From Castor canadensis (taxonomy: Eukaryota > Chordata > Mammalia > Rodentia > Castoridae): DNA of 64,000 nt. Below the pieces are notes generated by a model. That model was not told the origin of the DNA, did not search any database, and saw only the letters and a program-made list of their open reading frames with translations. Made by a program: the position numbers and the translations under genes. Shown here one piece after another: positions 53,660 through 63,829 of the stretch. The DNA is taken from positions 162,988,542 through 163,052,541 of the forward strand of contig NC_133392.1 of NCBI RefSeq assembly GCF_047511655.1, in the 5' to 3' direction. How positions within the stretch are numbered: position 1 is the stretch's first letter; every line of letters starts with the position of its first letter.

Positions 53660-54917
53660 GAGAGGCTCCGGCTTTTTATGGAGAGGACAGTTCAGGAGGG
53701 GGAAGAGGAGGTAACCCCAGCAGAGTGGTTGGGTGGTTGGTCAGGCCATAGGGGTGGGGGAGAGGACACAGACCAGTCCTCCCTGCCCCAGTTCCCGAGA
53801 GGAGCATGAGGCAAGGCCGAGGCTGGGAAGGTGACTGTCCCCCAAATCCTGCCTAGGATGGAGGTCCAGAGGGCCCCACATGGTGGGAGGATGGGGGACA
53901 GGCAGGTGTGTGTCTGAACATTACCACAGTTTTCACAGATGTTTCTTTTGCAACAGCTTCTCCACAAATCTGGGTTTTTGACAAGAGTTCATCTCTCCAG
54001 CTCATCCACACTTAACCTGTAGAGACTGGAACATTTTCTAGGTGTTCTGTTAGGGAACCTGCTCCTTGGTCAGTGGGCATGGGGCGTGGCCTGCCCCTTG
54101 CCTCCAAGGTCCCAGCTACAGTGGACAGTCAAGGGGTTCAGCAGGAAGTAACTTGAAGTCACAGGTTGCCCAGGGAGCAAGTCCTCATTTGCTCCTGGCC
54201 TGTGAGGTTCCTGGGATTTGGAAAGTTAAGTAGACTCAGCCCCTTGTAGTAAACATGTCCTAGACTCTCAGGTGCAACCAGTCACCCCAGGCCTCCAACT
54301 GCCAGCTCCATGTGACCAGGCAGGCGATCCCCTGACTGGTCACGGGATCAGACAGATTCAGCCCTGCAGAAGTGCCCCTGCCACCTTCTGATGGGTGCTG
54401 TCCAGGCATTGAGTGGAGACAACAGACAACAGCCCTGTCACTGCAGTTGACAGACCCAAGAGAGAAGGGTTAGGGGGCGATGACAGGAGGGGGCCACTGG
54501 TGCAAGAGTGGAGCTGTCCCCAGGCAGCCGGGCAACGTCCCCGGAGGCCGCTGGTGGCTCCATGGAGGCGCCAGGCGTGTCCGGGAAGTCTGGGCGGCTG
54601 CCCGCCTGCAGCTGCCCCCAGGCCTGCCCCAGTCATTCGCAGAGGCCCTCACCTCACCACAGATGCTTAACCCTTCCTTCTCCACTGCGGGGAAGCTGGC
54701 TTGAGGGGGGCCTGCAGAGCCTGTGGTCCGCTGCAGCCAAGGACCAAGGACGCCTGTTGGAGTTGGAGGAAAGTAGGTCATCTGAGGATCCCAGGTCAGA
54801 GAATGCCACCTTCCTTTACACCCTCACGTCCTGCTGCCAGGGGTTCATTGAAGACGAGCCAATGACAGTGACAGTTTCTGCTAGAATTATTAGTGTGCAG
54901 GGTATCCTACTAGTGTC
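53660..54917. other. Intergenic stretch without recognised gene
   Basis: Only moderately GC-rich sequence is seen, with no splice-consistent exons. A CpG-bearing piece at 54470-54610 is not linked to any conserved protein. Confidence 0.45.
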
Positions 54918-54931
54918 TGCACACAAATCTT
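54918..54931. repeat. Target-site duplication, left copy (L1)
   Basis: TGCACACAAATCTT, identical to the copy at 55722-55735. The last bases merge with the T-run of the L1 tail. Confidence 0.9.
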
Positions 54932-55721
54932 TTTTTTTTTTTTCATTTTTCTTTTATTATTCATATGTGCATACAAGGCTTGGTTTATTTCTCCCCCCTG
55001 CCCCCACCCCCTCCCTTACCACCCACTCCACCCCCTCCCGCTCCCCCCCTCAATACCCAGCAGAAACTATTTTGCCCTTATCTCTAATTTTGTTGTAGAG
55101 AGAGTATAAGCAATAATAGGAAGGAACAAGGGTTTTTGCTGGTTGAGATAAGGATAGCTATACAGGGCATTGACTCACATTGATTTCCTGTGCGTGGGTG
55201 TTACCTTCTAGGTTAATTCTTTTTAATCTAACCTTTTCTCTAGTTCCTGGTCCCCTTTTCCTATTGGCCTCAGTTGCTTTAAGGTATCTGCTTTAGTTTC
55301 TCTGCATTAAGGGCAACAAATGCTAGCTAGTTTTTTAGGTGTCTTACCTATCCTCACCCCTCCCTTGTGTGCTCTTGCTTTTATCATGTGCTCATAGTCC
55401 AATCCCCTTGTTGTGTTTGCCCTTGATCTAATGTCCGCATATGAGGGAGAACATATGATTTTTGGTTTTTTGAGCCAGGCTAACCTCACTCAGAATGATG
55501 TTCTTCAATTCCATCCATTTACCAGCGAATGATAACATTTCGTCCTTCTTCATGGCTGCATAAAATTCCATTGTGTATAGAAACCACATTTTCTTGATCC
55601 ATTCGTCAGTGGTGGGGCATCTTGGCTGTTTCCATAACTTGGCTATTGTGAATAGTGCCGCAATAAACATGGATGTGCAGGTGCCTCTGGAGTAACAGTC
55701 TTTTGGGTATATCCACAAGAG
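54932..55721 (-). mobile_element. 5'-truncated LINE-1, minus strand, with target-site duplication
   Basis: On the minus strand the element runs from ORF2 C-terminal coding sequence through the 3' UTR to a poly(A) tail seen as T's at 54929-54943. The translated piece at 55428-55730 shows typical L1 ORF2 wording (WKQPRCPTTDEWIKKMW, YTMEFYAAMKKDE, FAGKWMELKNIILSEVS) and ends early at SLICGH. It lacks the 5' UTR, ORF1 and most of ORF2, so it is dead. A 14-bp duplication TGCACACAAATCTT flanks it (54918-54931 and 55722-55735). Sharp ends and intact duplication indicate a recent insertion. Confidence 0.95.
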
Positions 55722-55735
55722 TGCACACAAATCTT
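55722..55735. repeat. Target-site duplication, right copy (L1)
   Basis: TGCACACAAATCTT followed by AAAGC. The junction TCTT/AAAG fits the L1 endonuclease preference (TTTT/AA). Confidence 0.9.
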
Positions 55736-56233
55736 AAAGCTAATGACCACTACCTGCCCAGGAAACAGCCCTGAGAGGCCAGAACTTGGCCACAGCCCTT
55801 GCAGAAAGGCCAACCAGATCCTGCCTTCTGCCCCTAGGCTAACACCCTGCCCCCCAAGTGTCCCCTCCAGTCCTCCAAAATGTCCCCCCCCACCTCTTCC
55901 CTTCCTCCCTCACAAGCAGATTTTATAAGGAGTTGACATGGTTGGCGGGGAGGTGGACCTCAGGATTCTCAGGGTCTGTGAGGAGGGTCAACAGATCATG
56001 GATCCCTGAGGGTGAGGGGTGTCTAAGGGTCCCAATGAGGAAGGGTCATGGAGCCCAGAGAAAATGGACTGCAGCACTTATAATCAGGTGAGACCTCAAC
56101 CCTTACCTGTCCTTGATGCTCAAGTAACTCATTGTGAACCATACCTCTCATGCCCACTGCAAAGCCAGTTTGAGCTATCACAAAGGACCAGCATTCTAAC
56201 TACAGAAAGGAGACTTTTAAAAATGACTTTAAG

Positions 56234-56306
56234 GGACCGGAGCTGCAGCTCAGTGGTGGAGCACTTGGCCAACATGTGCAAGACTCTAGGTTTCATCCCA
56301 GCAAAA
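56234..56306 (+). repeat. ID-type SINE leading into a microsatellite
   Basis: 'ggagctgcagctcagtggtg', 'gagcacttggccaacatgtg', 'caagactctaggtttcatcc', 'cagc' is the rodent ID/tRNA-type head. Its tail has been replaced by or grown into the (CA/CG) tract that follows, a common origin of microsatellites. Confidence 0.75.
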
Positions 56307-56692
56307 CACACATGCGCACACGCACACACACACACGCACGCGCGCACACACACGCACGCGCGCGCACACACACGCACGCGCGCACACACACGCACGCGCG
56401 CGTACACACACGCACGCGCACACATGCGCACACACACATGCGCACAGACACACGCACACACACGCACGCGCGCACGCGCGCGCACACACGCACACGCACG
56501 CACATGCACGCACGTGCACGCACGCGCACACACACACGCACGCGCACACACGCGCGCGCGCACACACAGGCGCGTGCACACACACACAGCGCACGCACAC
56601 ACGCGCGCGCACATGCACGCGCACACACACGCACACGCACACGCACGCACGCACACACATGCACGCGCGCACACACACACGCGCACACGCTT
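56305..56692. repeat. Long alternating purine-pyrimidine tract, (CA/CG)n
   Basis: About 390 bp made almost only of AC and GC dinucleotides: blocks such as CACACACGCACGCGCGCACA recur throughout, with occasional ATGC. It is one of the strongest possible Z-DNA-forming sequence types. It reads open in all six frames (Ala-His-Thr-Arg or Cys-Val-Arg repeats), so the 330-codon plus-strand frame from 56019 is not a gene. Confidence 0.97.
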
Positions 56693-56699
56693 AAAGGAA

Positions 56700-58185
56700 C
56701 AGAAACTTTTTGGGACACACTATAGATTTAAGTGGGGAACAGGGGAAAACAAGGTGTTCCAAAGCAGGGGTCTCCAGGACTTGGGCCTGGGTGTTGGGGA
56801 CTTAAGTATATACAATTGGGCTGTGGCTGAGAGTCCAGAACTGGTTGCTGTGCCTGGTCTGTGCTGGGGAGATCTCAGGACAGGTGTGCCCTGCAGGCTG
56901 GGGCAGAGATGCCTGAGGCCCCAAGTCTTCCTTGCAGGTAGCCTCCAACTGTCTCCTGGCTTCTGTGTATTTCAGACAGGGGATGGCTGCAGTGGGGAGT
57001 CACTGCCTTGATTTGACCCTGGAGGCTACTCTGGGTGAAAGGACAGGGATCTGCTGACCAAGGAAGCCCCCATTTTGCTTTGCAAGGAAGAACGGGATGA
57101 GAAACAAGACACTGAATACTGGGCCTGTGCTGTGCATGGCTGCCTCCTGACTCAGGAGGCAGCAGAGGTGAACCCATGTGGAGGAACCAGGTGGAGAGAC
57201 CAGACAGTAAAGAAGGCTGAGCTCCCAGCCAAGGCCAGCCTCTTACACTAAGGCCAGGGCCCAGGGGTGAGCCTGAGACCCTGACGTGGCATTGGGGACA
57301 TCTGGGCAGATTCCTGAGGATCCCTCTGGAACTTCTGAGCCTTGAGAGTGGCCATTGTGCAGATCAGCTGCCCTCAGCATTGTCCAACTTCTCCCTTTGG
57401 GCACCAGATCTGCAGATGGGTTAGATCCTTTGGGACATGCTATGCTGCTACAGGACATTCCTAGAACTATCGAGAGCAGATTAGTAAGGAGGGGCACCAA
57501 TGCAGAAGGCAGCACAGGGTCTGCTTCTGGAGAGAAGCACTCCCAGTGGGAGTGAGATGTTTACAGGCTACTCTCCCTGGGGGTCTGACTGGGAGGTCAG
57601 AGACCCAGAGTGGAGAAGAAAGTCAGGATCAGGGAGAATCAATCCCTGATCCCAGTTGGGGAGAAACTGAGTGTGTTCAAGGGCTGAGGATCTGCTTTAG
57701 AGGCAGGGACTGAAGGTTCAGGAGGGTTTCAGGAGGGTTCCCTAAAGCAAGGTCAGCTTTAGATGGAAGGAGGGGCCCCAGCATCAGGCCAGGACAGGCA
57801 GGAATGCTGACAGTGGGGCAGAGCAGGAGGTCCTACCTATGATTAGTGAGGTGGAAGGGAGAGGTGCAGGAGCCACTGCCATGTGATTGAATTCATGTTA
57901 TGGATATAAGAAGTTGGCTGTCACTGGTCTCCTGTGGGGTGATGATGTGCAGGAGACAGAGGAGCTTTGGCTGGTGGAGATGGGGTCTGGGCAAGGACAG
58001 ATATGGTGGGAGGAAGTTGTGGACAGGAGCAGAAGGGGTCTGCAGGTGGAAATTGGGAAGAGTTGTGTGCCACAGCCATGAAGATGTTGGCCTATGAGGA
58101 TGGCAGAGTTGGTGTCTCAGGGATGGCTGGGCTCTTATCACTTAGCACAGCTGGACAGTCGAGTGTCAGGCACATACAGTGGGCC
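56700..58185. other. Intergenic stretch without recognised gene
   Basis: No exon, RNA gene or clear repeat identified; several short frames without support. Confidence 0.5.
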
Positions 58186-58189
58186 TGGC

Positions 58190-58975
58190 TTATTCTTTAA
58201 TTTTATTGAGGTGAAATTCACTTTACATAAAACTAATTATGTTAAAGTGAACAATTCAGTATTATTTTTTGGATTCACAATGTGAATTCCAACACATTTT
58301 CAACCCCACATGATTAAGCAGTCACCCCTATTGTCCCTCCCTTGAGTCTGTCTCTATGAATGTTCCTTTCCTGAATCCCTAAATGGAATCATGTGCCCTT
58401 TTCTCTCTACCTTTTTTGGTGGTGGTGGTGTTGGGGAGACACAGGGTATGAGACAGGGTCTTGCTATATAGCCCAGACTGGCCTTGAACTTCTGCCTCAG
58501 CATCCCAAGTACTGAGATTACAGACATGCCCACCATGCCCAGTTGTGTCTGAGTTCTTTTACTGGTTTTAATGTTTTCAGGGTTCACCCTGCTGTAGCAG
58601 GTGCCAGAACTTCATTCCCTTTATGGATGAATAATGTTTCATTGTGAGGATAGACCAAGACTTGTTTACCATGCATTAGCTGATAGCATTTGGGTCATTT
58701 CCACTTTCTGGCTGCTCTGAGTTGTGCTGCTGTGAAGATTCCTGCACAAGTATCTATTCAGCACTGGATTCCAGTTCTTTTGGGGTAGATGCCTAGGAGT
58801 GGAATTGTTGGCCCAGATGGTGATTCTATGTTTAATGTTTGAGGACTTGCCTTTATTACATTTTACATTTCCACCAGCACTAGGGTTCCAACTTCTCCAC
58901 ATCCTTGTCAATACCTGTTATTTTCTTTTAAAAATTATAGACATCTACTGGATGTGGAATGGTACCTGGCTTGTT
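58190..58975 (-). mobile_element. Ancient LINE-1 (L1M-type) 3' part, minus strand, split by a B1
   Basis: Left part: 'ttattgaggtgaaattcact', 'gtgaacaattcagtattatt'. Right part: 'ccctttatggatgaataatg', 'atttgggtcatttccacttt', 'gtagatgcctaggagtggaa', 'ccaccagcactagggttcca', 'cttctccacatccttgtcaa'. Both match old mammalian L1 wording in antisense. A B1-like SINE lies between them (about 58412-58548). Many substitutions make it far older than the L1 at 54.9 kb. Confidence 0.85.
58412..58548 (-). repeat. B1-like (7SL-derived) SINE nested in the old L1
   Basis: 'gagacagggtcttgctatat', 'agcccagactggccttgaac', 'ttctgcctcagcatcccaag', 'tactgagattacagacatgc' is the complement-strand B1/Alu-type body. 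This 7SL-derived family outside primates indicates a rodent. Confidence 0.85.
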
Positions 58976-58979
58976 TATT

Positions 58980-60530
58980 TTACATGTTTTCCCCATCATT
59001 CAAGGACTCTGGAAGGCTCATTTACTAGTTGGATGGGGCAACAAGCCTGCAGGGAGGCAGGTGATCTGTCTGGAGGAAGCCTTGGGAGGCTGTGTACTGT
59101 TGAACACAGTACATACCAAAGCCTGCTCTTCCTCCACCGCTGCTGTTCCTACAGAGCTGGGTCATGGGAATGAGGCTGGTCCCCAGATGGGCAAACGGAC
59201 AGATCTGCAAAGTGCATCTTGGGGCAGCCCATGCAAGTTCTGGGGGAAGAGGTCTGGGGTAGATGTCAGGATCAAATTTCTACAGACATCTTTGTCACAT
59301 GAGTTTCTTTTCTGGAATTTGAGGTTCAGGGAAACCTCCAGCACTTTGTTACAATGTTTGTCTTCTTCCTGAAGCTTCTTGTTTGCTCACTCTCAACATC
59401 CATATATGCTGGCCTTGGCAGGCTACAGGACTGGGAAAGGTGGAGTGGGCTTTGAGGAGCAGCAGCGCCCCCTGGTGTGGTGTGCTGTGCTGGCCTGTGG
59501 CAGGTGTCTGCTTTGGAAAGGGGCGGCCAACCTCCAACTGTTTGAGAGCAGCACATCCAGGAAGGGATGGAGATGGAGGAGACATCCACTAGCAGGCAGT
59601 ATGGGGGACGAGCACCCAGGGTGAGCCGAAGTAAGGATGTAGTGTGGAGACATTTCCTCTATAGGAGGGTGGTGATGGTGGTGGTGGCGGGGGTTGGGCC
59701 CGTGGCTCCTAAAGGCCTGTGCTGGTGCCCTATGAAGGCCCTAGCCTCTTCCACTGTGTTGTGTTCTCCACTGGGCCTCAAAGTAGGGTCTGGACACAGG
59801 CCATCCAGGATTTGAGGGGTAGGAAGACTTACTTCTGAACCCGAGGCTGGTGTTCAGACTGGATCTGGCACGTTGCTCACTTGTGCCTCCCGTGCGCCTC
59901 TGAGTTTCCTGCTGCTGTGCTTAGTCCAATTACTTTCAGCCTTCTGGCTGGACTCTTTCAGGTGACATTAAAGTGAGAAGAGAGACAGGCTGCAGTGTTC
60001 AAACCATAACCACATCCGTCTCCCTAGGGTTAGGGCCCCAGATCCAAGCTCTTTTGACCAGGTCACTTGGCCAGCTTGGCTGATGAGCCCTCTGGTGGCT
60101 GGTTCCATTCTTGTGGGCCTAGGAAAAAGGCTCAGGTTCTCTCTCTCTCCTTAGACCTGACCTCTGGCTCTTGCTCAGTCCTCTCCCCAGCCGAGTAGTT
60201 AACCTTGTCTTTGACATTGTAAGAACTATGTTGGTTCACTCTCACTCTGAGGTAAGCCAGTCACTATGCTCCAAGGCAGCCCATGAAGAGGCCCCAGTGA
60301 TCAGGGCCAGGCTTGTCCATATATACAGGAGAGCTTAGAAGTAAAACTACTTGTCCAGCATTTGGGTGAGGCTATAATCTTGGCCAACAGAGACCTGGAC
60401 AGAAATCTAGGACAGTTGTGAGCCTGGGACAGTCAGTTACACCACACTTTGAGTTCCCATCCATAGCAGCTGTGTGATAACAAATGCTTATTATTTTAAG
60501 TTTTGGGGTATGGAGCCCTAAAACATGCTG
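58980..60530. other. Intergenic stretch without recognised gene
   Basis: No exon chain found. The only distinct element is the candidate CTCF site at 59463-59482. Confidence 0.5.
59463..59482 (-). promoter_or_regulatory. Candidate CTCF site
   Basis: The minus strand reads CACACCAGGGGGCGCTGCT, a close match to the CTCF core CCACCAGGGGGCGC. It faces left, toward SAMD11. It lies 17 kb upstream of that gene. Motif only. Confidence 0.6.
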
Positions 60531-60539
60531 CCCCAAACA

Positions 60540-60775
60540 CATTTCTTTTTTCTTTTTTTTTCCATGGGACTGGGGTTTGAAGTTAGGGTTTCATGCTTGT
60601 GAGGCAGGAGCTCTACCACTTGAGCCACTCCGTTGTTCCTTTTTGTATTGGGTATTTTTGAGATAGAGTCTTACAAACTATTTGCCCAGGGATGGCTTCA
60701 AACCTCGAACCTCCTGATTTCTGCCTCCTGAGTAGCTAGAATTACAGGTGTGTGCCTCTGGCACCCGGTCTCAAA
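60540..60775 (-). repeat. Composite ID + B1 dimeric SINE
   Basis: Two modules in antisense: first an ID/tRNA-like part ('ttccatgggactggggtttg', 'caggagctctaccacttgag'), then a B1-like part ('ttttgagatagagtctta', 'tgcccagggatggcttcaaa', 'cctgagtagctagaattaca'). This dimer layout resembles SINEs of beavers and relatives. Confidence 0.75.
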
Positions 60776-61844
60776 ATGGCTTTTCAGAGACCACAGACCT
60801 CAGCAGCCACAACAGGTTTACATCCATCGACGTCCTTCACTTGACTCTACACAAAGCTCAGTCACCCTTCCCTTTTGAGTCTCTTCCTCAATGTGTGACT
60901 CCTGTGCTTGGGCACCTAGCAGATGAGTGTGTTCTTTTCCCTGTTAGTCTATTGCAAGTTTATTTCATAGACTAAAAACATCAGAGCTTCAGAGGGAAAA
61001 GAGTTAATTTAGAACTTCCCTGTGAGGAAAACTGGTTCACAGCAATAGGCAACTAACTTAGATGGGCTAAGTGAGGATGTTATCCTGTCATTGGTGAACA
61101 ATGGAAAGATTTCCTCTTGGACACTGCTGGCTGCATGGAGGCTCCTGGAGAAAAGAGGGTGGGAGCAGGAGGTTGCATGGCTTGCCTATTCTTGATCTGT
61201 TTCTTGAGATTTTGTTATTTCTAGGAATGAAGGAACAAGCAATCCAGGCACTTTCCTGACCCCAAGAATAATCTATTCTAGAGGGAAAAACAATACTGAA
61301 CAAGAAAGCAAATAAAGCAACAAGACAATACAGGTGGTAGTTAGTGCCGGGAAGAAAATGAACCAAGGAGATGGGGCCTAGGGAGTGGGGCTGGACTGTC
61401 AGGCAGTCCTTGCAAAGGAAGCAACATTCAAACAGAGACTTAAGTGATGAGAAGGTTGTGGATATGAGGTGATGGCAGAGGGACAGTGAGTTAAAAGATC
61501 CCTAATCAAGACAAGCTTGGTAGGCACCAGAGATGGGTGTCTGAGGAGTGAAGGGGTGAGGCAGAAGAGTCTGCTGGAAGAGGGGCAGTGTGAGTACACG
61601 GTGTGAGTGCAGCTTGGGAGCACCCAGCCGCTCCATCCTTGGGAGTCAATAGACTAGCCCCCTGCCCAGTACCCCCGCTGCTCTAGTACAGCCAGTGGAT
61701 ATGGATATGGACTAAAATCAGGAAAGGGAAGAGGGGTGTGGGCAGGACCAAAGCTCCAGGTTCAGTACCAGTATCTTCCTTACTCTCTATGGGCCATGGG
61801 CATGGAGGTGTTAGTGGGTTGCTGAATGTGTCTCAAGTTGAGAA

Positions 61845-61990
61845 ACTGTGGCACCACCACACCTAGCTTGTTTGTTGAGATGGGATCTTGATAAATGTTG
61901 CTCTTGCTAGCCTCCAACAGTGATTCTCCTGATCTCCACCCCTTTCGTAGCTGAGATTACAGGTGGGTACCATCACACCTGGCCTCTGAT
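61845..61990 (-). repeat. B1-type SINE, diverged
   Basis: 'ttgttgagatgggatcttga', 'gctagcctccaacagtgatt', 'gtagctgagattacaggtgg' and 'accatcacacctggcc' match the complement-strand B1-like half seen at 60.65 kb, with more substitutions. Between 60780 and 61845 no gene was found. Confidence 0.65.
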
Positions 61991-62144
61991 CCTGCCTATG
62001 AATTCTGTAGTCTTAATCACTTCCACAGAGGCCTGTATCCACATGCTGCTCTACTGGGGGTTTAGGGCTTTAATGGATGAATTTTGGGGAAAAAACAAAG
62101 TTTGAGTTCATAATACCTGCCCACCCTCTCACACCTGCTGGGTG

Positions 62145-62470
62145 TGTGTTATGGTTTGTGTCTTCCCAACATTCATATGTTAGAACCCTAGCCCCCCAGC
62201 ACCTCAGAATTTGATTGTATTTAGAAATGGATCTTTAAAGAGGTCATCAAAGTTAAACAAGGGGTCCTAATCCAATATGATGGGGTCATTTTATGAAGAG
62301 AAGATCAAGACACAGACACACAAGTGATTGACCCTGTGAGGACACATGGAGGAGAGAGGCCTCTGGAGAAACCAGGCCTCCCACCTTGCCTTGGGACTTC
62401 CAGCTTTCAGGACTGAAGTAATAAATGTCTGCTGTCTGAACTGCCCAGTATGAGGTGCTTTGTTTCTGTC
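62145..62470 (+). repeat. MaLR-type LTR relic (MLT1-like)
   Basis: 'tgttatggtttgtgtcttcc', 'caacattcatatgttagaac', 'atttagaaatggatctttaa', 'gggtcctaatccaatatgat', 'gtgaggacacatggaggaga', 'gggacttccagctttcagga' and a final 'agtaataaatgtctgctgtc' follow the order of an old ERVL-MaLR long terminal repeat. It is a solo, much-mutated copy without coding capacity. Confidence 0.7.
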
Positions 62471-62899
62471 CAGATCAAGGTTCTACCTCCCTGTTCCTGA
62501 TAATATGTCCTTAGAACAACCACATTCCTCTCTTCCGTTGGTGAAAGACACAGCTCTTGCTCCAAAGGGAGTAAGAGATGGTTTATTCTGAACCAAATAT
62601 GAGCATGGCCCAGGATCACAGATTCAGAGCATTCCAAATGACATGTCCCACTGTGGAAGAGACTACATGAACTTTTAAAGTCAGAATAAAAGTCATAAAT
62701 CAATGCATTTTCCAAATACATTGGTGGGAGCATCAGGATACACAGAGTGGGAGGGGGAATCCCCTATAGTTTTCAGATGTTATTACATTCTTAGTTTTAG
62801 AGCTGGTGGGAGATAGTGGTCTGCTACGTTCAACAATATAGCAGTGCGTTTCAAAAGTTTTACGTTAACAGTCACAAAGATACAGAAAGTAATAAAGAT

Positions 62900-62995
62900 A
62901 AGCTGGGTGCCGGTGGCTCACATCTGTAATCGTAGCTACTCAGGAGGCAGAGAACAGGAGGATCGAGGTTTGAAGCCATCCCTGACACAAGAGCA
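62900..62995 (+). repeat. B1-type SINE, plus strand
   Basis: 'gctgggtgccggtggctcac', 'atctgtaatcgtagctactc', 'aggaggcagagaacaggagg' and 'atcgaggtttgaagccatcc' match the plus-strand 7SL-derived head. The wording resembles beaver-type elements. Confidence 0.8.
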
Positions 62996-63406
62996 ATGAA
63001 GTCTCCCCACTCCCAACCCACCCAGTCGTGGTAAGGCCACCGATACGCCACTGACCACACCTGCAGGCTGCTTCCCGGGTTCCAGGTGCCCGCCTCCCTG
63101 AATGCCCGGTCTCTTTCTTAAACTTCAGCCTCCCGGGGCCTTATGAGAACTGGCAACTCCCAGGCCTCTGTCCTCCGGACTTCCAACTTCTCCAGAGTCA
63201 CCCTATGCTGCGGCCCCACTTGTCCTCTCCCTCCAGCCTGCTCCTACGACTTCTTCGCGCGGCAGTTTGCTCCGCCAGGCAGGTGCCTCCCAGGTTTCTC
63301 CTCAGAGCGCGCGCCAGCAGGAGGATTCGGGAGCTGGAGCCACATCCAACCAGGGATGGAATGGACCAGTGAGCAATCCCAGCGCCGCTAGTCTGGCTGC
63401 AGGTCG

Positions 63407-63645
63407 TAGGGGTGTAGTACAGTTTCTCCGAGGTGGTCGTCCACAGATCCTTCTCTGGTGACGCTGAGCACTCTGGGAAGTGTAGTCTTCTGTGACCGCA
63501 CAGGGCTCCCTGGGAAGTGTAGTCTCATCTGCGGCAGTGTGGCGCCTCTTGGGAAATGTAGTCCTCTTGCTTTATATCGCTGAATGTCTTGGGAAGTGTA
63601 ATCTCCCCTGGGGTGGCGCAGATCGCACGGGGAAGTGTAGTCTTG
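63407..63645 (-). promoter_or_regulatory. Tandem array of ZNF143/THAP11 (SBS)-type motifs
   Basis: GGGAAGTGTAGT-type cores (complement ACTACAxxTCCC) lie at 63475, 63512, 63551, 63591 and 63630, 37 to 40 bp apart. A poorer sixth copy (GGGGTGTAGT) starts at 63409. The first reads GCACTCTGGGAAGTGTAGT, close to the full Staf/ZNF143 site. Spacer sequence between cores differs widely, so the cores are more conserved than the rest. Such sites drive housekeeping and snRNA-type promoters, usually bound with HCFC1. CpGs and GC-rich DNA at 63240-63390 suggest a promoter here; the gene it serves is not visible. Confidence 0.7.
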
Positions 63646-63829
63646 TGGTGGGGTGGCGTGGAGCCTTGCCCCCCCCCCAGCAAGTATAGCAGTGTGGGGT
63701 CTGGAGACCTAAGGCAGATGAGTGGGTATGAGTGAGTATCCCATCCCCCATCTCCTGAGGAGATGGAGGCCTGTACTCCTGCATCCTAAAGGAGAGATAC
63801 AGAGTCTGATAGATCTGCCACAGGGCTGA

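Noticed and set aside
56019-57011. 330-codon plus-strand frame, the longest in the window
   Set aside because: It is produced by the (CA/CG)n tract, which is open in all frames, and has no conserved flank.
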